Below are positions 43,601-57,000 of a DNA stretch of 64,000 nucleotides, piece by piece. A program made the position numbers and the translations under genes. The notes beneath the pieces were generated by a model. The model did no database searches. It worked only from the letters and a program-made list of their open reading frames with translations, and was not told where the DNA came from. Origin of the DNA: Drosophila pseudoobscura. Its lineage: Eukaryota > Arthropoda > Insecta > Diptera > Drosophilidae. The stretch's first letter is position 1, and each line of letters opens with the position of its first letter. The stretch is from assembly GCF_009870125.1 (NCBI RefSeq), contig NC_046680.1, positions 9,424,001-9,488,000 on the forward strand, read 5' to 3'.

Positions 43601-46600
43601 GGCGGGCCCGTAGGTGGCAGTCGCTCGATTTGAAACAAAAGCAAAGATACCGAGGAGCGGCAGACTGTCTGCGTCTGCCTCTGCCTCCATGGAGCACCTT
43701 TCGCTTATCTAAGCCGTGACCCTAACCCCAACTCCTGACTCCAGCACTCTCTACGCTCCACTCTCCAGTTACCCACACAGGAGTGCTCCCATCACATCCT
43801 TCACCTCTCCAGGCACTGGGTTTCTGTGTCGTCTGTGTGTGTACTGCCCTGCCGCCCGCTCGTCCACGCCCCACGTGAGTGCCACACAGAGCTTGCCCCA
43901 GCCAAAGGGGACAGAGACGCAGCAACCAGACATCTTTGAAGGGTGTGGGGGAGGGGGAGGCAGGGAAAGCCGCATATTTATGAATGGCTCTGCTCTTGTT
44001 TCGAGTTAACGCACTACGGGAGCTTTATCAGCTCGTAAATATAAATTAGAATTTAATTTTTATCGTCGAGGAAAGGTGGCTGAAGCGGGATGCGCCCTCC
44101 TCCCCTGCCTGGGGAGCAATCGTGTGGTGCTTGGGACAAATTAGAGTGGAGTAGCGCCATGGCAACCCCGCAAGGAGACTCTGCTTCAACGGGATTCATT
44201 TCCATCTCCATTTGGCTGCCACGTGCCGCAATATTTCAAAGGCTTTGATTTACCCGTGGGCAGCTCGCAGCTCGCAGTCCCTGTCCGATCCCGATCCCAG
44301 TCCGAATCCCATTTTCAATCCCAATCAACCCCCTTGGGGCTGTTAATGGGGATAGTTCTCTATCGGTTCTCACCTGGGTCAGCGTCAGCTGCGAGGAGGC
44401 GTAGTAGGATATCCTCGAGGGACAGATCGACTCTGGCTTCGAGTAGATTGTTTCTCCGGCCTGCGTCTGGTCCCCCATCGGCAGCAAGGCGGTGGCGTAG
44501 GGCGTCGGGATGGGGGAGCTGCGGAAACCTGTAGAGTGGATGCGTTAGGACAGGGGTTAGGATAGTGGCCAGTGGTGGGAGGAGAGGGGAGCAGGGGGCT
44601 GGGATAACTCACGGTCGAATATGCTGCACGACTTCTTGGTCTCCCCGGGGTATTTGTTGAGGCTGGCGATGGTCGCGTAGGAGCCGGTGGCACTTGGTGG
44701 CCGTCCGAGCGGGTCGAGGCGGATGAAAACGTTCTGGTGGCTGCCATAGGCCGCGGTGGTGAAGCTTGTGCTGTGGAGAAGGCAGAGGAGGAGGTGTTGA
44801 TGTTGAGGAGAGAGAGTAATGGGGGGATAGCTTACTGAAGCGAGTCCTGGCGAAGCTGCTTGCGAGCCCGCAAATACATCATGCTGGCCACGAGGCCCAC
44901 GGCCAGGACCAGGCCGAGGGCACAGGCTGCGGCACTCAGCAAGGCAGGGCCCTGGGAGGGAGCATGGGCGGGGGCCGGCGACTGGTTCGGTTCGGGTGAG
45001 ATGCCTGTTGATTGGAGGAGATGGATGGTGATGGATGAGATGCATGTGATCCCTGTGGCAGTGCGAGCGATGGTGAGACCTACCCTTGGCACAGATCTTG
45101 TTGCGCTTGAAGTGGAGCCTGGTGTCGTTGAAGCGCGGGGGTCCTCGCACCACCATGTTGACGTTGACGGGCAGCTGGAGGCTGGCGTTGCCCGTGCACG
45201 GGAGGTACACCAGGAAGGACTCGATCTCCTGCGGCACCAGGCCCTTGTGGGGGATGCTCAGCGTCGGGGTGCCCAGGGCGTCCTGGTCGTTGGCGTACTC
45301 GATGCTGATGGCGTAGGGCAGCTGTGTGGGGAGGGCGAGGGTTCCACCAGTTAGATTTGGATGGGTGGCGGTGGATGGTGGTGCCTGGTGTCAGGTCAGG
45401 TGTCTTACCGGATAGGCGATGAGGCTCTGCCAGGAGAACTCCAGCTCGTGGACGTCCGCGGGCACCGGGACGGTGAAGTGCATCGCGTATGTGTTAATGG
45501 ATCCCTCGTGCACGTAGAACAGATCCGCCTCGAGTCCTGCGGAGGATGAAAGAAGCGAGAGAATCAGAAGCAGAATCAGAATGAGCGTGGGGGATGCGGA
45601 TGCGGATGCAGTGCAGACATAAAGGGAAAGTTTCCTCGCAATTTGCTTTGGCACACCCCCTCCATTAGCGCGCCCTTCATCCTGGCTCCAGGACTCCCCC
45701 CCCGCCCACCACCACCCCCTGCTGAGCAAACTTTGTGCATTTGCTGTTTACTCGCCCCTCAAGTCCCTCGCCAGCGCCCTTGAGCGGAAATTGATTTTCT
45801 CTTCAACACAATGGAACGGGCGAAGGGTGGAGGAAAAGGTGGCAAGGAAGAGGGGGGATGGAGTGCTGCACTAGGTGACAACACTGGCGGGTAAACAAAA
45901 CCCAAAGCCCAAGACACAATAATAATCGAAATCGAATCCGTCACCAGCAGACGACGATGCGGGTCGCGGCGCAGGATCTGGGATTCCGCCAAATGAGGGA
46001 AGGGATGGCATACTGGGGCAAGGGCTGGCCAGGGAGGGGAGGGTGTATTAAAAGGTGTCAAATGCTGTCCTAGCTCGACTCCGACAGCGACTCCCGCCAC
46101 TTCATCGAGAGGTGGAATCATCTTTCATTGGGCAGGGGCGTCCCGAAGAGTTCTGTCCTCAGTCCGGAACGCTTTCCAATCCTCTCCCCATCCTGCCTAG
46201 CCCCCCTCTGGCAATGAAAGACGAGCTGCTTGAGTTAAAACGACGTGAAATTAAATTTCTTCATCCGCTTTCATTGTTGCTCCTCCTGTTCCTCATCCCC
46301 TGCTCTGCTCTGCTTATCCCCCCGCCCCATTGTGGTGCATTATTTACTCCCGAGTATCAGAATAAGCTTCGTCCTCTCACGCTTTTCAGGGATGCAGGGG
46401 GAGTGGTGTTTGGTCTCTTCAACTTTCCGCTACTTCTGCTCCTGGCTGTGCCTCCGCCTCAGACTCCGCCGGATGTTGAATGTTGCCATTCCGCTTCCGG
46501 CAGAGGCAGACGCAGAGGGCAGAAGGAGTGTAGTGTGCACTTGGAATAGAACAAAGCGCTCTCCGTGCTGCTTAAAACCATTTTAAATCCAATTACAGAC

Positions 46601-49600
46601 CAAGAAAAGCGCTTTTCGTTCGCTTTCATCCTTCAACCTGGCCTCTCCTTAAAGCATCTTCATCTTCCGACTGATCCAATGCTCCAGCTCCATCTCCAGC
46701 CCTTCTTCTGTTTCTATTCCTATTTCCATTTCAGTTTGGATTCGTTTTAGAGTCCCAAATTGCTTTACCCCCCACAGCGTACGCTGCTCTGATGTTGCCC
46801 CAGACTCTGTGGCAGAGTGGGACAAGTGTGGCACTTTCCTTTGGCTTTGACGATGGGCGAGTGCGAGTCCTTCAGTCACCTGGTAGCTGTTTATTCCCTT
46901 TCCCAGGGAATGATCTGTCCTATCAAAACCCAAACATAGCCCACAAGTGACTCCACTGCCATCAAATATGCACAAACAGGCCAAAAGGACAGTTCCACTC
47001 AGTCATTTCTTGTCAAAGGACAAGCCCCACAAACCGTTCTGCAGAGGGTGGAAGGGTGCAAGGGGTAGGGGTTGCACTTGCGACAGCCTCAATTAATTCA
47101 GCTCCCTCATCTCGATTGGCCTCTTTGGGACAACAATCCTCAACTGCGCTTTGAGCATCCCGAATTGGCATTCCCACCTACACCTCCCCCTCTCCTATCT
47201 CCTCCTGCAAGTGTCTCCCTACCCCCCCGTTGGCCGTGTCGAAACTTTGCTCGTCTTTCATATCACGCGCTTTTCCTTCGCCCTCGACTTCCCCTTCCTG
47301 CCGTTCCTGCCAGTCGCTGCTGAACTTTTCCTGCGAAAGTTTTCCTCGCTTATGATTCCCCTCCTGGGCGGATCCCCCTTTGCCATAATTATAATACCTG
47401 CCATTGCAATTGTCTGAATGACTCCGCCGCACACACGTGACGCTGCAACCGCAGCTTGGATGCAGGGAAGGGAGCGAGGAGAAGACTTGGCTGGAGCTGG
47501 AGACTAGAGAGTATTGGCTGGAGACTGCTGGAACATAGTTCTGGCAGAGCCCAGAGACTCAGACACAAAATTTACATAAAAGATTAAGAGGATAATTAGT
47601 GTCATTAGTGCGGAGACAGCATCCCACTTACCCCTTACCCTTTAGCCCCTCCACTCCTCACTCTCTGGGGATTGCAGTGGCACCTTGTCGCTGATTAAAG
47701 CTCCCTGTGATTGTCCTTCGAATGAGAGGCGAGAACCGCCCAATTGGCACAGATTTCGAGGCCCTCCCGCCACACCTTGCCAGGCAAGGCAATCGTGATG
47801 GATTCCAAGTGTCGAGCCACCCCTGGAAAGGACCTGTGAGGGATCTTATGGACCCAGAGGGTGGAGCGGGGCGGGGGCATATTAATGTGGAGATTTTCGG
47901 ACTGTTTTCTATTCATTAAAAATAATTTTCTTTTGCATTAACTTTTCATTTGAGGGGAAATTTCCTCCGTTCACTCTCTGAAGGTTGAGGTCTGCCCAAA
48001 GGGGGTGCGGTGTGGGCTGAGGGGAAGCTGGTCCGAGGGGGGGACGCAGGAAAAAGGAAAAGTGTGCACATCAAAGCGAAACTTGTTGAAATTGCATTTT
48101 TACGCACCCTTGAACCGGGAAAGTCTTGAAGAGATGGAAGGGAGGGGGATGGGGAGTGGGTGTTGGTGTGGGTGACGGTGTCGGTGTCGCTGGCAACGAA
48201 TGCAGAAAAGAGGAAAAATGCTCACGTTACTGGGACAACAGAAGAGAACAGAAATTGAACTCAGAGGCGGAAAATCTTCAACAAAAGCGTAAGAAATATT
48301 TAATTTTTATGTTGTCGTCACTTCATAGAAGATGGGTGTGGAAGGGGCATACCATGCCACGCCCAGAAGGAGCAGGAATCGGGGAATCGAGAGACGGACT
48401 GAGGCAATCGTCGAACTTTGCTTACAGTTCCATGGCAGTGGCAGGCACCGAGGCTGGAGAAGCCTCAAGGGATGCAACATATTGCTGTAGGGAGTCCTTG
48501 GTCCCATTTTCATGCAACAAGATGGTTTTGGGGGGGGCCAGGAGGTAGCTGGAGCTGGAACTGAATGTCGGGTTGGAGCTGAGTGGAGCTGGGTCGTCGT
48601 GCAACCATGACGAGCCGTCCTTCTACTTGAACGGTCTCCACATGGAGCCAGGGGGGAATGAAATGGTGGAGGTGGTGGTAGGGGTTGTGTGGGTCAGTTT
48701 GTTTGATTTCAAGCTGCTTCTTAATTTTCCTCCCCAAACGAGGCCAAAAGGGAGGGGTGTTAACTGGTAGTTAAAAACATAACGAGCCATCGACAGGGGT
48801 AGGGGATGAAAAATCGAAAAGGAGCTTGGGATTGGAGTTGGAGTGCGACAAGGCGGAAGGAGAGGAAAACTCCAAGCAATCGAGCAATGGAAATTCCAAA
48901 GAGCAACAAACAAAGTGGAAAATCTTTTGAGTTGTCGCTAATGAAATTCGATTTGCATGGACGGTCAGTGGTAGGGAGTGGGTGGGGGTGGGCGTGGAGA
49001 GGTGGCTCTTTGTGAGCCGCAGTTGACAGGAAGGTGCCTGTATTCATGCCCCATCGGCCTCGAATGCAATTGAAAGCCTTCCAAGGGGGGTGGAGGGGAG
49101 TGGTTGCATTCAGGAGGCGGTGCAAGTAGAGGAGGGCATCAGCAGGAGCTGGAGCAGGAGTCGGTGGAGAGCCGCTCATTCATTCATCCATCAATCAAGT
49201 ATCCATCTCCTTATCCATTTCCATTCCCACTTGATGTTGATGTGGATTATTTTTGGGCCATCAACTAATTGAAGTGCCTCTGATTCGGCAACTAGGAAAC
49301 GGAGGGTAAGTGGCACAGGCGGGGGCGGGGGCGGGGCACAGCCGAAGCCTGCATAATGAGATGGAAGCCTTTATGCTCCAATTACAGTTAAGTGCCGGAA
49401 AATGCTGTGACCAGCTAAGCGACGAATGATGGACTGGCGGCCAGGAACTAGGCCACCTCTCCTCTCCACTTCTGCCCACTCCCCGCCTTTGCTCGCAATT
49501 TGGGAGCTCCACTTGCTTCTCCCTCTCCCTCTCCCAATTTCCATTCCGATTCCGATTCCTGTGATCCATTAATCAACCTGAGGAGCAGGAAAATCGCGAG

Positions 49601-50412
49601 CCAAACGACAGGCACGGCCAGGAGGCCATTCCGCTGTGGCACGTCGAATGATTCCTGCTATGTCTATGGCCGGATAACGAAGAGGGAGGTGCAGAGGAGA
49701 GGCCGTCTTGGCCTTGGCTCGATCTGGAGCCGGCGCCATCAATAATAGGAATTCGCGTGAAGCAACAAACGGGAAAACAAGAAAACAAACAAACGGAACA
49801 GAACGGAACGGAACAGCAAAAGAACATGGAAAGTGGGCTGGAGAGGGTGATGGAGTGTGGGGTGGCTAAGCAGGGTGGTGGCAGGAGGGGAAGGAGGCAG
49901 GAAAAGCTACTTGCAGCTGTCAGCGAGGCGGGGGAACGGCGAACGGAAATCGATTTGTGTGCGATTTGTTCTGTTTTCCCACTTCCATACACCTCCCACT
50001 GCTCCCCCCTCCCACCCTCTCTGGTCAAGTATAATTTCAGAACTATTAATGACTACGATATGGCCCTGTGTTGGTATTGTGTTTTCGTGCTCGTGATCAA
50101 TGAATGTGTCCTGTCGCACTTTGTCCCCCAACTATTAATCATCGCTCAGGGTGGGAGCGGGGGTGGGGCTAGTCTGACTGAAGAGGGCGTGTCAGTCTGA
50201 GGTTTGTCTCCAAATCGAAATGTGGTTTCATTAAGGTTAGAGGGGGACTGTAACTGGAACTGAGAACAGGACTTACCCATCAGTTTCATCACCTCGTGGT
50301 GGCTGATGAAAATATTCAGATATCCTCTGACCAAAGGCGTCCGCCAAGAGGCCAACGAGAGGCAGAGGAGCAGCAGCGGCAGGGAACAGGAACGGGCTCT
50401 GAAGCAGGCCAT
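34611..50412 (-). CDS. Drl-2: Ryk/Derailed-type Wnt receptor pseudokinase
   Basis: Ten exons on the minus strand: 50412-50277, 45536-45409, 45321-45084, 45004-44836, 44770-44613, 44528-44374, 35765-35350, 35288-35148, 35083-34787 and 34722-34611. All introns are GT-AG and phases agree; the total is 1950 nt, 649 residues. Residues 1-30 are a signal peptide, about 31-167 a WIF (Wnt-binding) domain (YLNIFISHHEV, LPCTGNASLQLPVNVNMVV, FKRNKICAKG), 189-212 a membrane helix and about 385-645 the kinase-like domain. The glycine loop is KEGTFGR with the first glycine replaced by K389. The VAIK-type lysine K410 and HRD (505-507) are intact, but DFG is D-G-A (525-527), as expected for the weakly active Ryk class. 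The protein ends LGMYI. Relatives bind Wnt5 in axon guidance. I chose Drl-2 over drl or dnt by sequence difference from drl and remembered synteny. Confidence 0.9.
35766..41766. other. Large receptor intron, 3' part
   Basis: Part of the 8.6-kb intron separating the juxtamembrane exon (ends 44374) from the first kinase exon (starts 35765). No exon is visible. It is mostly single-copy non-coding DNA and could hold enhancers of either the receptor or the nested gene. Confidence 0.6.
41767..42732 (-). CDS. Sfxn2: Sideroflexin, mitochondrial inner-membrane carrier
   Basis: One intact exon of 321 codons on the minus strand, ATG 42732-42730 and TAA 41769-41767. The start MAPLPRVDID is chosen for its good context (GAAAATGG); the frame stays open upstream without another ATG. 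Family signatures in order: TYLGRAKHF (19-27), LYDSAFHPETGE (73-84), IIGRMS (88-93), FWQWFNQTFNAIVNYTNR (118-135), ASP (138-140), PLVGRLVPLVAVAAGNCINIP (173-193) and the C-terminal WYNKGL. About five hydrophobic segments follow the soluble N-terminus. Sideroflexins carry amino acids (serine for SFXN1/3) or affect iron-haem metabolism (SFXN2) across the inner mitochondrial membrane. Assignment to the Sfxn2 rather than the Sfxn1/3 branch is from overall similarity and remembered synteny and is less certain. It lies wholly inside a receptor intron, on the same strand. Confidence 0.93.
   Translation of the reverse strand: MAPLPRVDIDQPKYDQSTYLGRAKHFFLVTNPLNVLATNKKLEEARQIVLKYRAGKDVPECETIDDVWRAKYLYDSAFHPETGERQIIIGRMSAQMPMNTFITGGMMAFYKTTRAVVFWQWFNQTFNAIVNYTNRSGASPVSKSQLMTSYCLATSGALATALSLNRAVKKMSPLVGRLVPLVAVAAGNCINIPCMRMQEIRNGVVLLDEKNTEVGVSRKAACLGITAVILSRIGMAIPGMTMTPVMMNVLEQRGFLAKYPNWNAPIQTLFCGFVLIFATPLGCAFFSQRAAIKVSSLEKKVRENIQKKRPDLDTVWYNKGL
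42733..44373. other. Receptor intron, 5' part, upstream of sideroflexin
   Basis: No exon seen. It must contain the promoter of the nested sideroflexin gene, but I found neither a TATA box nor a clear DRE-type motif close to its ATG. Confidence 0.5.
45537..50276. other. First coding intron of the receptor, 4.7 kb
   Basis: Between the signal-peptide exon and the second exon. No coding exon is visible. It contains several purine- or pyrimidine-rich low-complexity tracts and no transposon I recognise. Confidence 0.6.
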
Positions 50413-52164
50413 AACGATGCCTAGTGGGGGCAGGGGGCAGTTAATAAATTGTCAGAGCATGTGCCCAGCATTTCAACAGCTCCTCTTCTCCACGTCCTCC
50501 CTCGGGTAGCAGCCAATCTCAGTGTGTGGCCACTGAAGCGTCGAGAGTGGGTGGAGGTCACTGCCGTTTCCGATGGGGGGAGGGAACTTTCCTGCTGTTG
50601 AAACTGATTTGAATCCAGTTACTCCTCTTCCTGCTGTTGGTGCCACAAACAGCAGCCCAGAGCCGAGCAGGACAAGCGATGCGCCTCGAAGAGAAGCGTT
50701 AGAATCAAATTCCAACTGCTGCTAACAGTTCCGGATGGAATGGGGTCGCTCTGCCGAAATGTTCAACTTTTCAGCCTCTTCCTCTCTGAGCCGGGCTGTT
50801 CCAGCTCCCGGACTTGGCTCAACTTTTCCTATTTTGTTTTGCCTGCCGTTGCCGCTGCTGCTGCAGCTGCAGTTGCTGCCGTCCTCCTCCTCCTTTGGAT
50901 TCAACCTTCACCTCGCCTCAGCGTGTCCGCCACATTCGGCTCTGGCAGAGTTTTCCCGGACTTTTATTGGCTGAGCTCCTGTCAACTCCCCGTGCCTTTT
51001 CCCCTGATCCTGCTGTTGCTTCTCCTCTCTGCTCTGGTGTGTTGTTTTGCGGATTCCTCCTGTCACATTGACCACTTGATGGCGTAGAAAAACTTTCCCT
51101 ACCCCGATGTCGGCGTCCTTTCACAGTATATTCTTCGTCTTGGTCCTGTTCCTGTTGAATAGAAAGCGATTTAGTTTAGTTCAAGTCGAGAAGCTGCAAC
51201 AGAAGTTGCAAATTTTGTGGAAGAAGCTGCGGAAGAAGACAGATTAGGAGGGATTAGATGGGGGCGAGTGCGTGGTCCTGTGGTTGAGTGATTCCCTTCC
51301 AGAGTCAACAATTTGTAAATGCGAATTTTAGAGAGTTTCAGGGAATAAAAACTTTGTCCGATCTGCTAAAGTAATTATAAACTTGAGGGGAGATTAACAG
51401 CTTCCAGGATTCTGGAGGGACTGCATCCGTCAGACTTCACGTACATCACACACACACACACATTTTGTGGCATGTGTGGGGAGGGGGAGAGTGGTAATAT
51501 TTATGTGTTTGTTTGGCATAAATTATGAACTGGAAAAATGGAACAAGTTTTGGCATTCGAAATGTTTGTGGCTCAAGTGGTTGGCCCTTGCCCTCTATCC
51601 CCGCTACCACGCTACCCCGCCACCCCTCCGTGGCACTGTTTATTCAGCTGTTTCTGCCACTGCTGCTGCCCCTCAATCCCTGCTAGTTGCGTGTGCAGGT
51701 AGCTCGAGTGGAATTCCAACTGCAACATGGGGCAGCTTGGAGGGTGGAACAGGGGGCAGCCTACGCTGTAGGTATGACAATGGAACAGTCGAGTGGCTCC
51801 AAAATGAAATTGTTGCCAAGAAGCAGCAGCAATTGCTCCACTTGCCCCAATCTCCACGGGAATGCGCTCCTCTACTGCATCTCTTTCTCCACTTTAATTC
51901 CTTCGCTTCCTTTTTCTAGCCGCAATAAAAATCGAAATCGGAAAAGTTTGTAGCCTTCGCTTGCCCATTTCCCATTTGCCATTTCCCTAGTCTCTTTTCT
52001 GGCTCTGAACATTTTGGAATCTTAAAGTTTTACAAGCGGAAGATAGTTGTGGCAGTGGGCGGAAAGGGGGTGGGGCGTAGCCTTCGAATTCTGCGGCCAT
52101 TTTAATTAAACTTATCTGCGGCCAAAAAGCGCCTCAGGATGCCAAGAAGGCACTTGATTAAGAG

Positions 52165-52224
52165 GCAGATCAACATCAGCATCACCATCACCATCTCCAT
52201 CATCGTCATCATCATCATCATCCA
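52165..52224. repeat. ATC/CATCAC trinucleotide-like repeat
   Basis: Imperfect CAT/ATC repeat of about 60 bases that creates an artificial Asp-rich (minus) and Ile-rich (plus) frame. Confidence 0.8.
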
Positions 52225-54011
52225 GAAACGGATAAGGAAAAGGATTCACGTCTGCAGAAGGGGGACGAATCCTTCGGCATTCGAAGCCATTCAACGAATG
52301 CATTCATTAATAATTCAAAAGACAAACAAACGCAGGCGAATGTGAATGCGAATGCGAATGGGAGTTGGGAAAAAGAGAGGAGAAGAATTCCAGTTGGTTA
52401 GGTTGGAACATATTTATTTTATTTTCACTTTACTTGAAGGATGCAGACTTCCGATCCGAATACCTACCATGTGTGTGTTTGCTTTGGGGGAATCTCTGTA
52501 ACTGTTTTAAGTGGAGCAGCAGACAAACAGCCAGCAGGGCGCACTTCCAAGAACTGCTCGCGTGGGAGGGGGCGTGGAAAAGGGGAGGCAAGTTCCCCCA
52601 TTCGGCGGCTGGTGGCTCTCATTTTAGTCGATAACATATTAACGACATCAACTCAATCATAATCAGGAATGGAGTATCACAAGCAGTACAGCAAAAGTTA
52701 CAGCCGAACATTTCTGCTTAGTCACACGCATCATCTGTCAGTCTGCCACGCCCCCAGCTCCATATCCCCATGTGGGAAGTGACAAATGGAGCATTCGACA
52801 TTGTCTTCACAGCCGGGGAACGATGATGAGATGAGCAGAAGATGGCGGGGAGGGTGGAAAACTTTTCAATTACTTGCCACGAGCTGACGCAAGGAGGAGG
52901 AGCAAGCCGTGGGGCTGGTACTGGGGCTGGGGCTGGGTTTGCGGGAGCCCTACCATGAGTTGGATCTCTAATGAACAATAATCTTTTCTGCTGCCATTAT
53001 TTGTGCTCCCTTTTCCTTTCCCTGCTAATATTTATCGATGTGTATTATTTTCTCTGTTTCCGCTGACTTCCTCTCCCATCCCCATACCCATCCCCAATCC
53101 CCACTCCAAAGGGCCTAGATTGAAAAGGCTTCCGCACCGAGACGCCCCGAGGCTCCTCGACGGCTCGCTTCAATTATAAAATGGCTTTCGCTTCTAATTG
53201 AATCGCGGGCTTGCGTCGGGGGCAGAGTTAATATTTTATTTCCAGCGATTGAACGGGCCCCTTTCCCCTTCCCATAATTTCTGACGGGCTTGTGGCCCTG
53301 TGTTTGCTTAGCGCTTCCCCAGCTCCAACCCCTCAGTCCGCAATCCACTTTCCGGCCCAATCCCAGCCCCATTCTTTGTTGCTTGTTCGGAGCCAACAGC
53401 CGCGGGGCACTCTCGAGTAGCAACACAGATGGAGATGGGGATGGGAAGAGGCAGGCACCCCTCCTTGTAACGATAAACAACCTTCGGCGGGACTAGGACA
53501 TCCATCTCCTTGACTATTAAAACTCCGATGAAATCTATTTGGGCAATTGAAGCGGAAGCGAAAACAAAAACAAATTTCGCACTCGAGTAGGAAACTCGAG
53601 AGGCCGCCATCCAGAAAGCTGAAACTCCAATTTGGTTTTGCCATCGGCTTTCGCTCGTCCCTGATAATTTTCGGCCCAAAAATCGGATAGTTTTTACGCC
53701 CCTGAGCATAATATCGAATTGCACATCTATTGGTGGTCTATGGCTCTCGGTTTGGGGGGGCCTGTCTCATTAAATTTAAATGCATTTCCCGTGGCCATTC
53801 GGTGTTCGGTTTTATTTGGACAACAAACAAAGCCGGGACCCCGGCACGGACTTCATTAAACTGGCGTAAACATTCGAAAATGAACTGAAATTGGAATACG
53901 CCGTGCTCCGTGCTCCGTGCGCCGCACGACAAATGGCTGCCCATAAATTTTGATAACTGATTAAAAGAAAGGAGCGACAGTTGGCCCTGTTTACCTGACA
54001 TTACATTGCCA

Positions 54012-54040
54012 TTCGTATTCGCATTCGCATTCGCATTCGA
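54012..54040. repeat. ATTCGC hexanucleotide repeat
   Basis: Five near-identical ATTCGC/ATTCGT units in tandem. Confidence 0.75.
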
Positions 54041-57000
54041 ATTGTTGTATATTTAATGCGCAAATGTTGGCGAATGTTGTGCCATCGATTGGGGACAGCA
54101 GACAGGCCTCCTGCATCCTGGGCCTAATGTCCGAAATGTTCGTTGGCCTGGCTAATTTGTACAGCAATTAATTTACATTAGGGGGATTGGCCGTTATAGC
54201 TGTGAACTGGGTGGGGAGGGGGCTGGCTACAATTTGTTTCATTTTTGTTGTTTTTCGTTTTGTCGCTGCGCTTCGACGAGCAAACGATTCTGGCCTGCCT
54301 GCCATGCCCCCCTGCTCTGTGGCAATTATATATACATATACGAGTGCTCGTATACATGCCCCAAAATGCCCTCGGCCCATAATGAGAGGCCGGAGTGGGG
54401 CCGCCGCACGGTTCGACATCGACTACATGGCCGCCATGGCCGTGCAATTAAATTCGCAATTTGTGCAATTTCGTACGATGACAGTTTCCACTTAATTTGG
54501 AGCTGGAGCGCCTCTAATTGTTGCCATAAACTTGCCAAATAATTGATATTTGAATCCATTTGATTCCATGCTCTGTGCACCTGAGTAGAGGTCCTGCCGA
54601 TGTCATCATGTGGCCTTAACTGAGGGCTATACCTCCTTTATAACTCAGCCGATCTGCTAGGATATCCCATAGCTCCCCTCTCTATACTTTCTCGCAAACA
54701 CACGAATATTTCTTTGTATACCCAGGGAGTGCTGGGTAGCCAACCAAATTAACCAAAACCGGTAGTTTCCAGCCCACTGTGGTGATCGCTGCCGAATGGC
54801 TTCTGTTTCACATGGAAACCAGCAGAGTTTACACCAGAAACCCAAGGACTGACCGCACCATCCGTTCCCCTACGGAGCTTCCCTGCAGCTTTTACGGACG
54901 CTTGTTCGTATGCAAGAGATTCCCTAGCAAATAACCTCATAATGACAATCTCACATATCCAGTGCTGATCCAGGTCTGGGTCCTGGGCACGAAGGCAACC
55001 TCCCAACTGCCGGGCAATCGGGCAGACCCATTCAACATGAAATACAACCTCAATTACGTTTTACGAGTTTAACTCAACACCGTGCGGTCCTCTGATGGGA
55101 ATTTTCAATATTATGTGGCGTAAATTTATTGTGCAAAGTGACAGAAAAGGAGCTAAGCGACGACACCCAGGACTTTTATCTGCCAAGTGCCATAAAAGTA
55201 TCTCAACGACAGCGGGCCATTTTAAAGCCCGGCCAACGACAACGACAACGGCAAAGGCAGCGGCAACGGCAAAGGCAATCTCCAGCCCAGACAATGGGCA
55301 ATAATCATTGATTTATGGCTGTCATTTTGGTTATTAAAATGATATTTTCAAAAGCAAACGAGAAATCTGACTTGCCAGGGACTTGGAAGGCAGGGACTTG
55401 AAAAGCAGGGACTTGGAGCTGACATCTGAGCCTGCTATCTGGGTCAGACCAAAGCGGCAGGCCCACTCCTGCTCCTCGAGCTTTATGCCCCTAATTGAAA
55501 CATCAAGCAGAGTGTCCCACAATTGAGCGCTAAAAGCGTGCCTAATCTATGCATATTTTGGCCAAAGACCCCCTAATCAGGGCCGGGGCAAGCGGCATAA
55601 ACTGGAGCAACGGGCCATGGCATGGCATGGGGGCGGGGGATTCGCGTCATGAAAGACGAGTAAAGTTTTCTTTGGGGTCGACATTTAGTTTCACTTTCTT
55701 GTTGTTGTTGGGTCCGGGAGCACTTAGGCATTCAATCAACGTGGACGTTAGCCTGTCGTGTCGTGTCGAGGCGTTGGCGTGCAAGGATTTGGGGATGGGA
55801 TGCGGTAGGGTGGGTGGGCGGTGCTAAGTGTCGGGTCTGCCCCATTCAGAGCTGGCCAAGCGCAACGAAAGATTTGCATTTTCCTCTGTATTCTTGGGGG
55901 CTTTTCTTTTTTTTGGGTTGCTCATTTTCAATGGAACGGCAGCTGGGGCTGGCCCTGCGGACTCCGTCTTCGCCTCCCTCCACTTGAAGGTTGCATTACC
56001 GTTTTTATTGCCTACTTTTCAGCACTCCGGCCGGGACAGGGTCTGGCTGTGTAAGGGAAAGCTTTTAATCTCGCACATTGCAATTAGTGTCAGACGCTAT
56101 GTCCACTCTCCACACACACACGTCGACATACACACACACACACTCACTTCCTATTTGGTAAAGTTCTCTCAGTCACGCAGGGCGATACCACAACACAAAA
56201 AACAGAGAAAAGAAGAGAAGCACTCGTAAAACGTGGGGGGGATATGAAATTATTTATTTAGTTCCAGTTGAAAGTCTGAAATGGGTGCGATTGGGCGATT
56301 GACTGTGACGGGTTTGAGCGGGTGTTGAAGTCGTCCGAGGGCGTGCAAAAACACATTAAATGCTTACTTATCAGAACGCAATCAGCTTTCCGGCTGTCAG
56401 CACTCGAATGATGTGGGCTTATCCCCAGACTTAATCCTTTTACGAGGCGATTGGACACAGACACTCGACATTCGACACTCGCGCACCAACACCAACACCT
56501 TGTCCGACCTCTGGCCTGGCTCTGGTCTCTGATTGAGTGTGATTTGTGCACTTTCCGCCTGAGCCCTGCTTAGCACGCATTCAATATTTCGTTTCACTGC
56601 GTTGCACCTTGAGCGCTCAACGCCCCAATTGGGTGGGGGCGTGACCACAGAATAACCGCAAAATGAATAACGCGGATGCGATAAACTTCGACAACGACAA
56701 CGACAACGACAAACGATGATGTCGACGGCTGGGCTTTTCTTTATTAATGATTTGGTTTGTGGTTTGCGAGTCGCGGGTCGCAGCTCTCGCGGGAACAGCT
56801 TGTTGTTTGTCAACGAGGACTGGACGGAGAGTAGTAGTGGTTTTCCCGTTTCCACACACCCACACGACGGCGACGACTTTGACTTCGACTACGACGACGA
56901 CGACAATGACGACTACGAGTTCCGTTCGAGTGTTCCGGTGCTCGAAGTCCTCGGTGACCGTGTATTCGAAAAAGTGGCGAGCGACTGAATCAGGAGCGTG

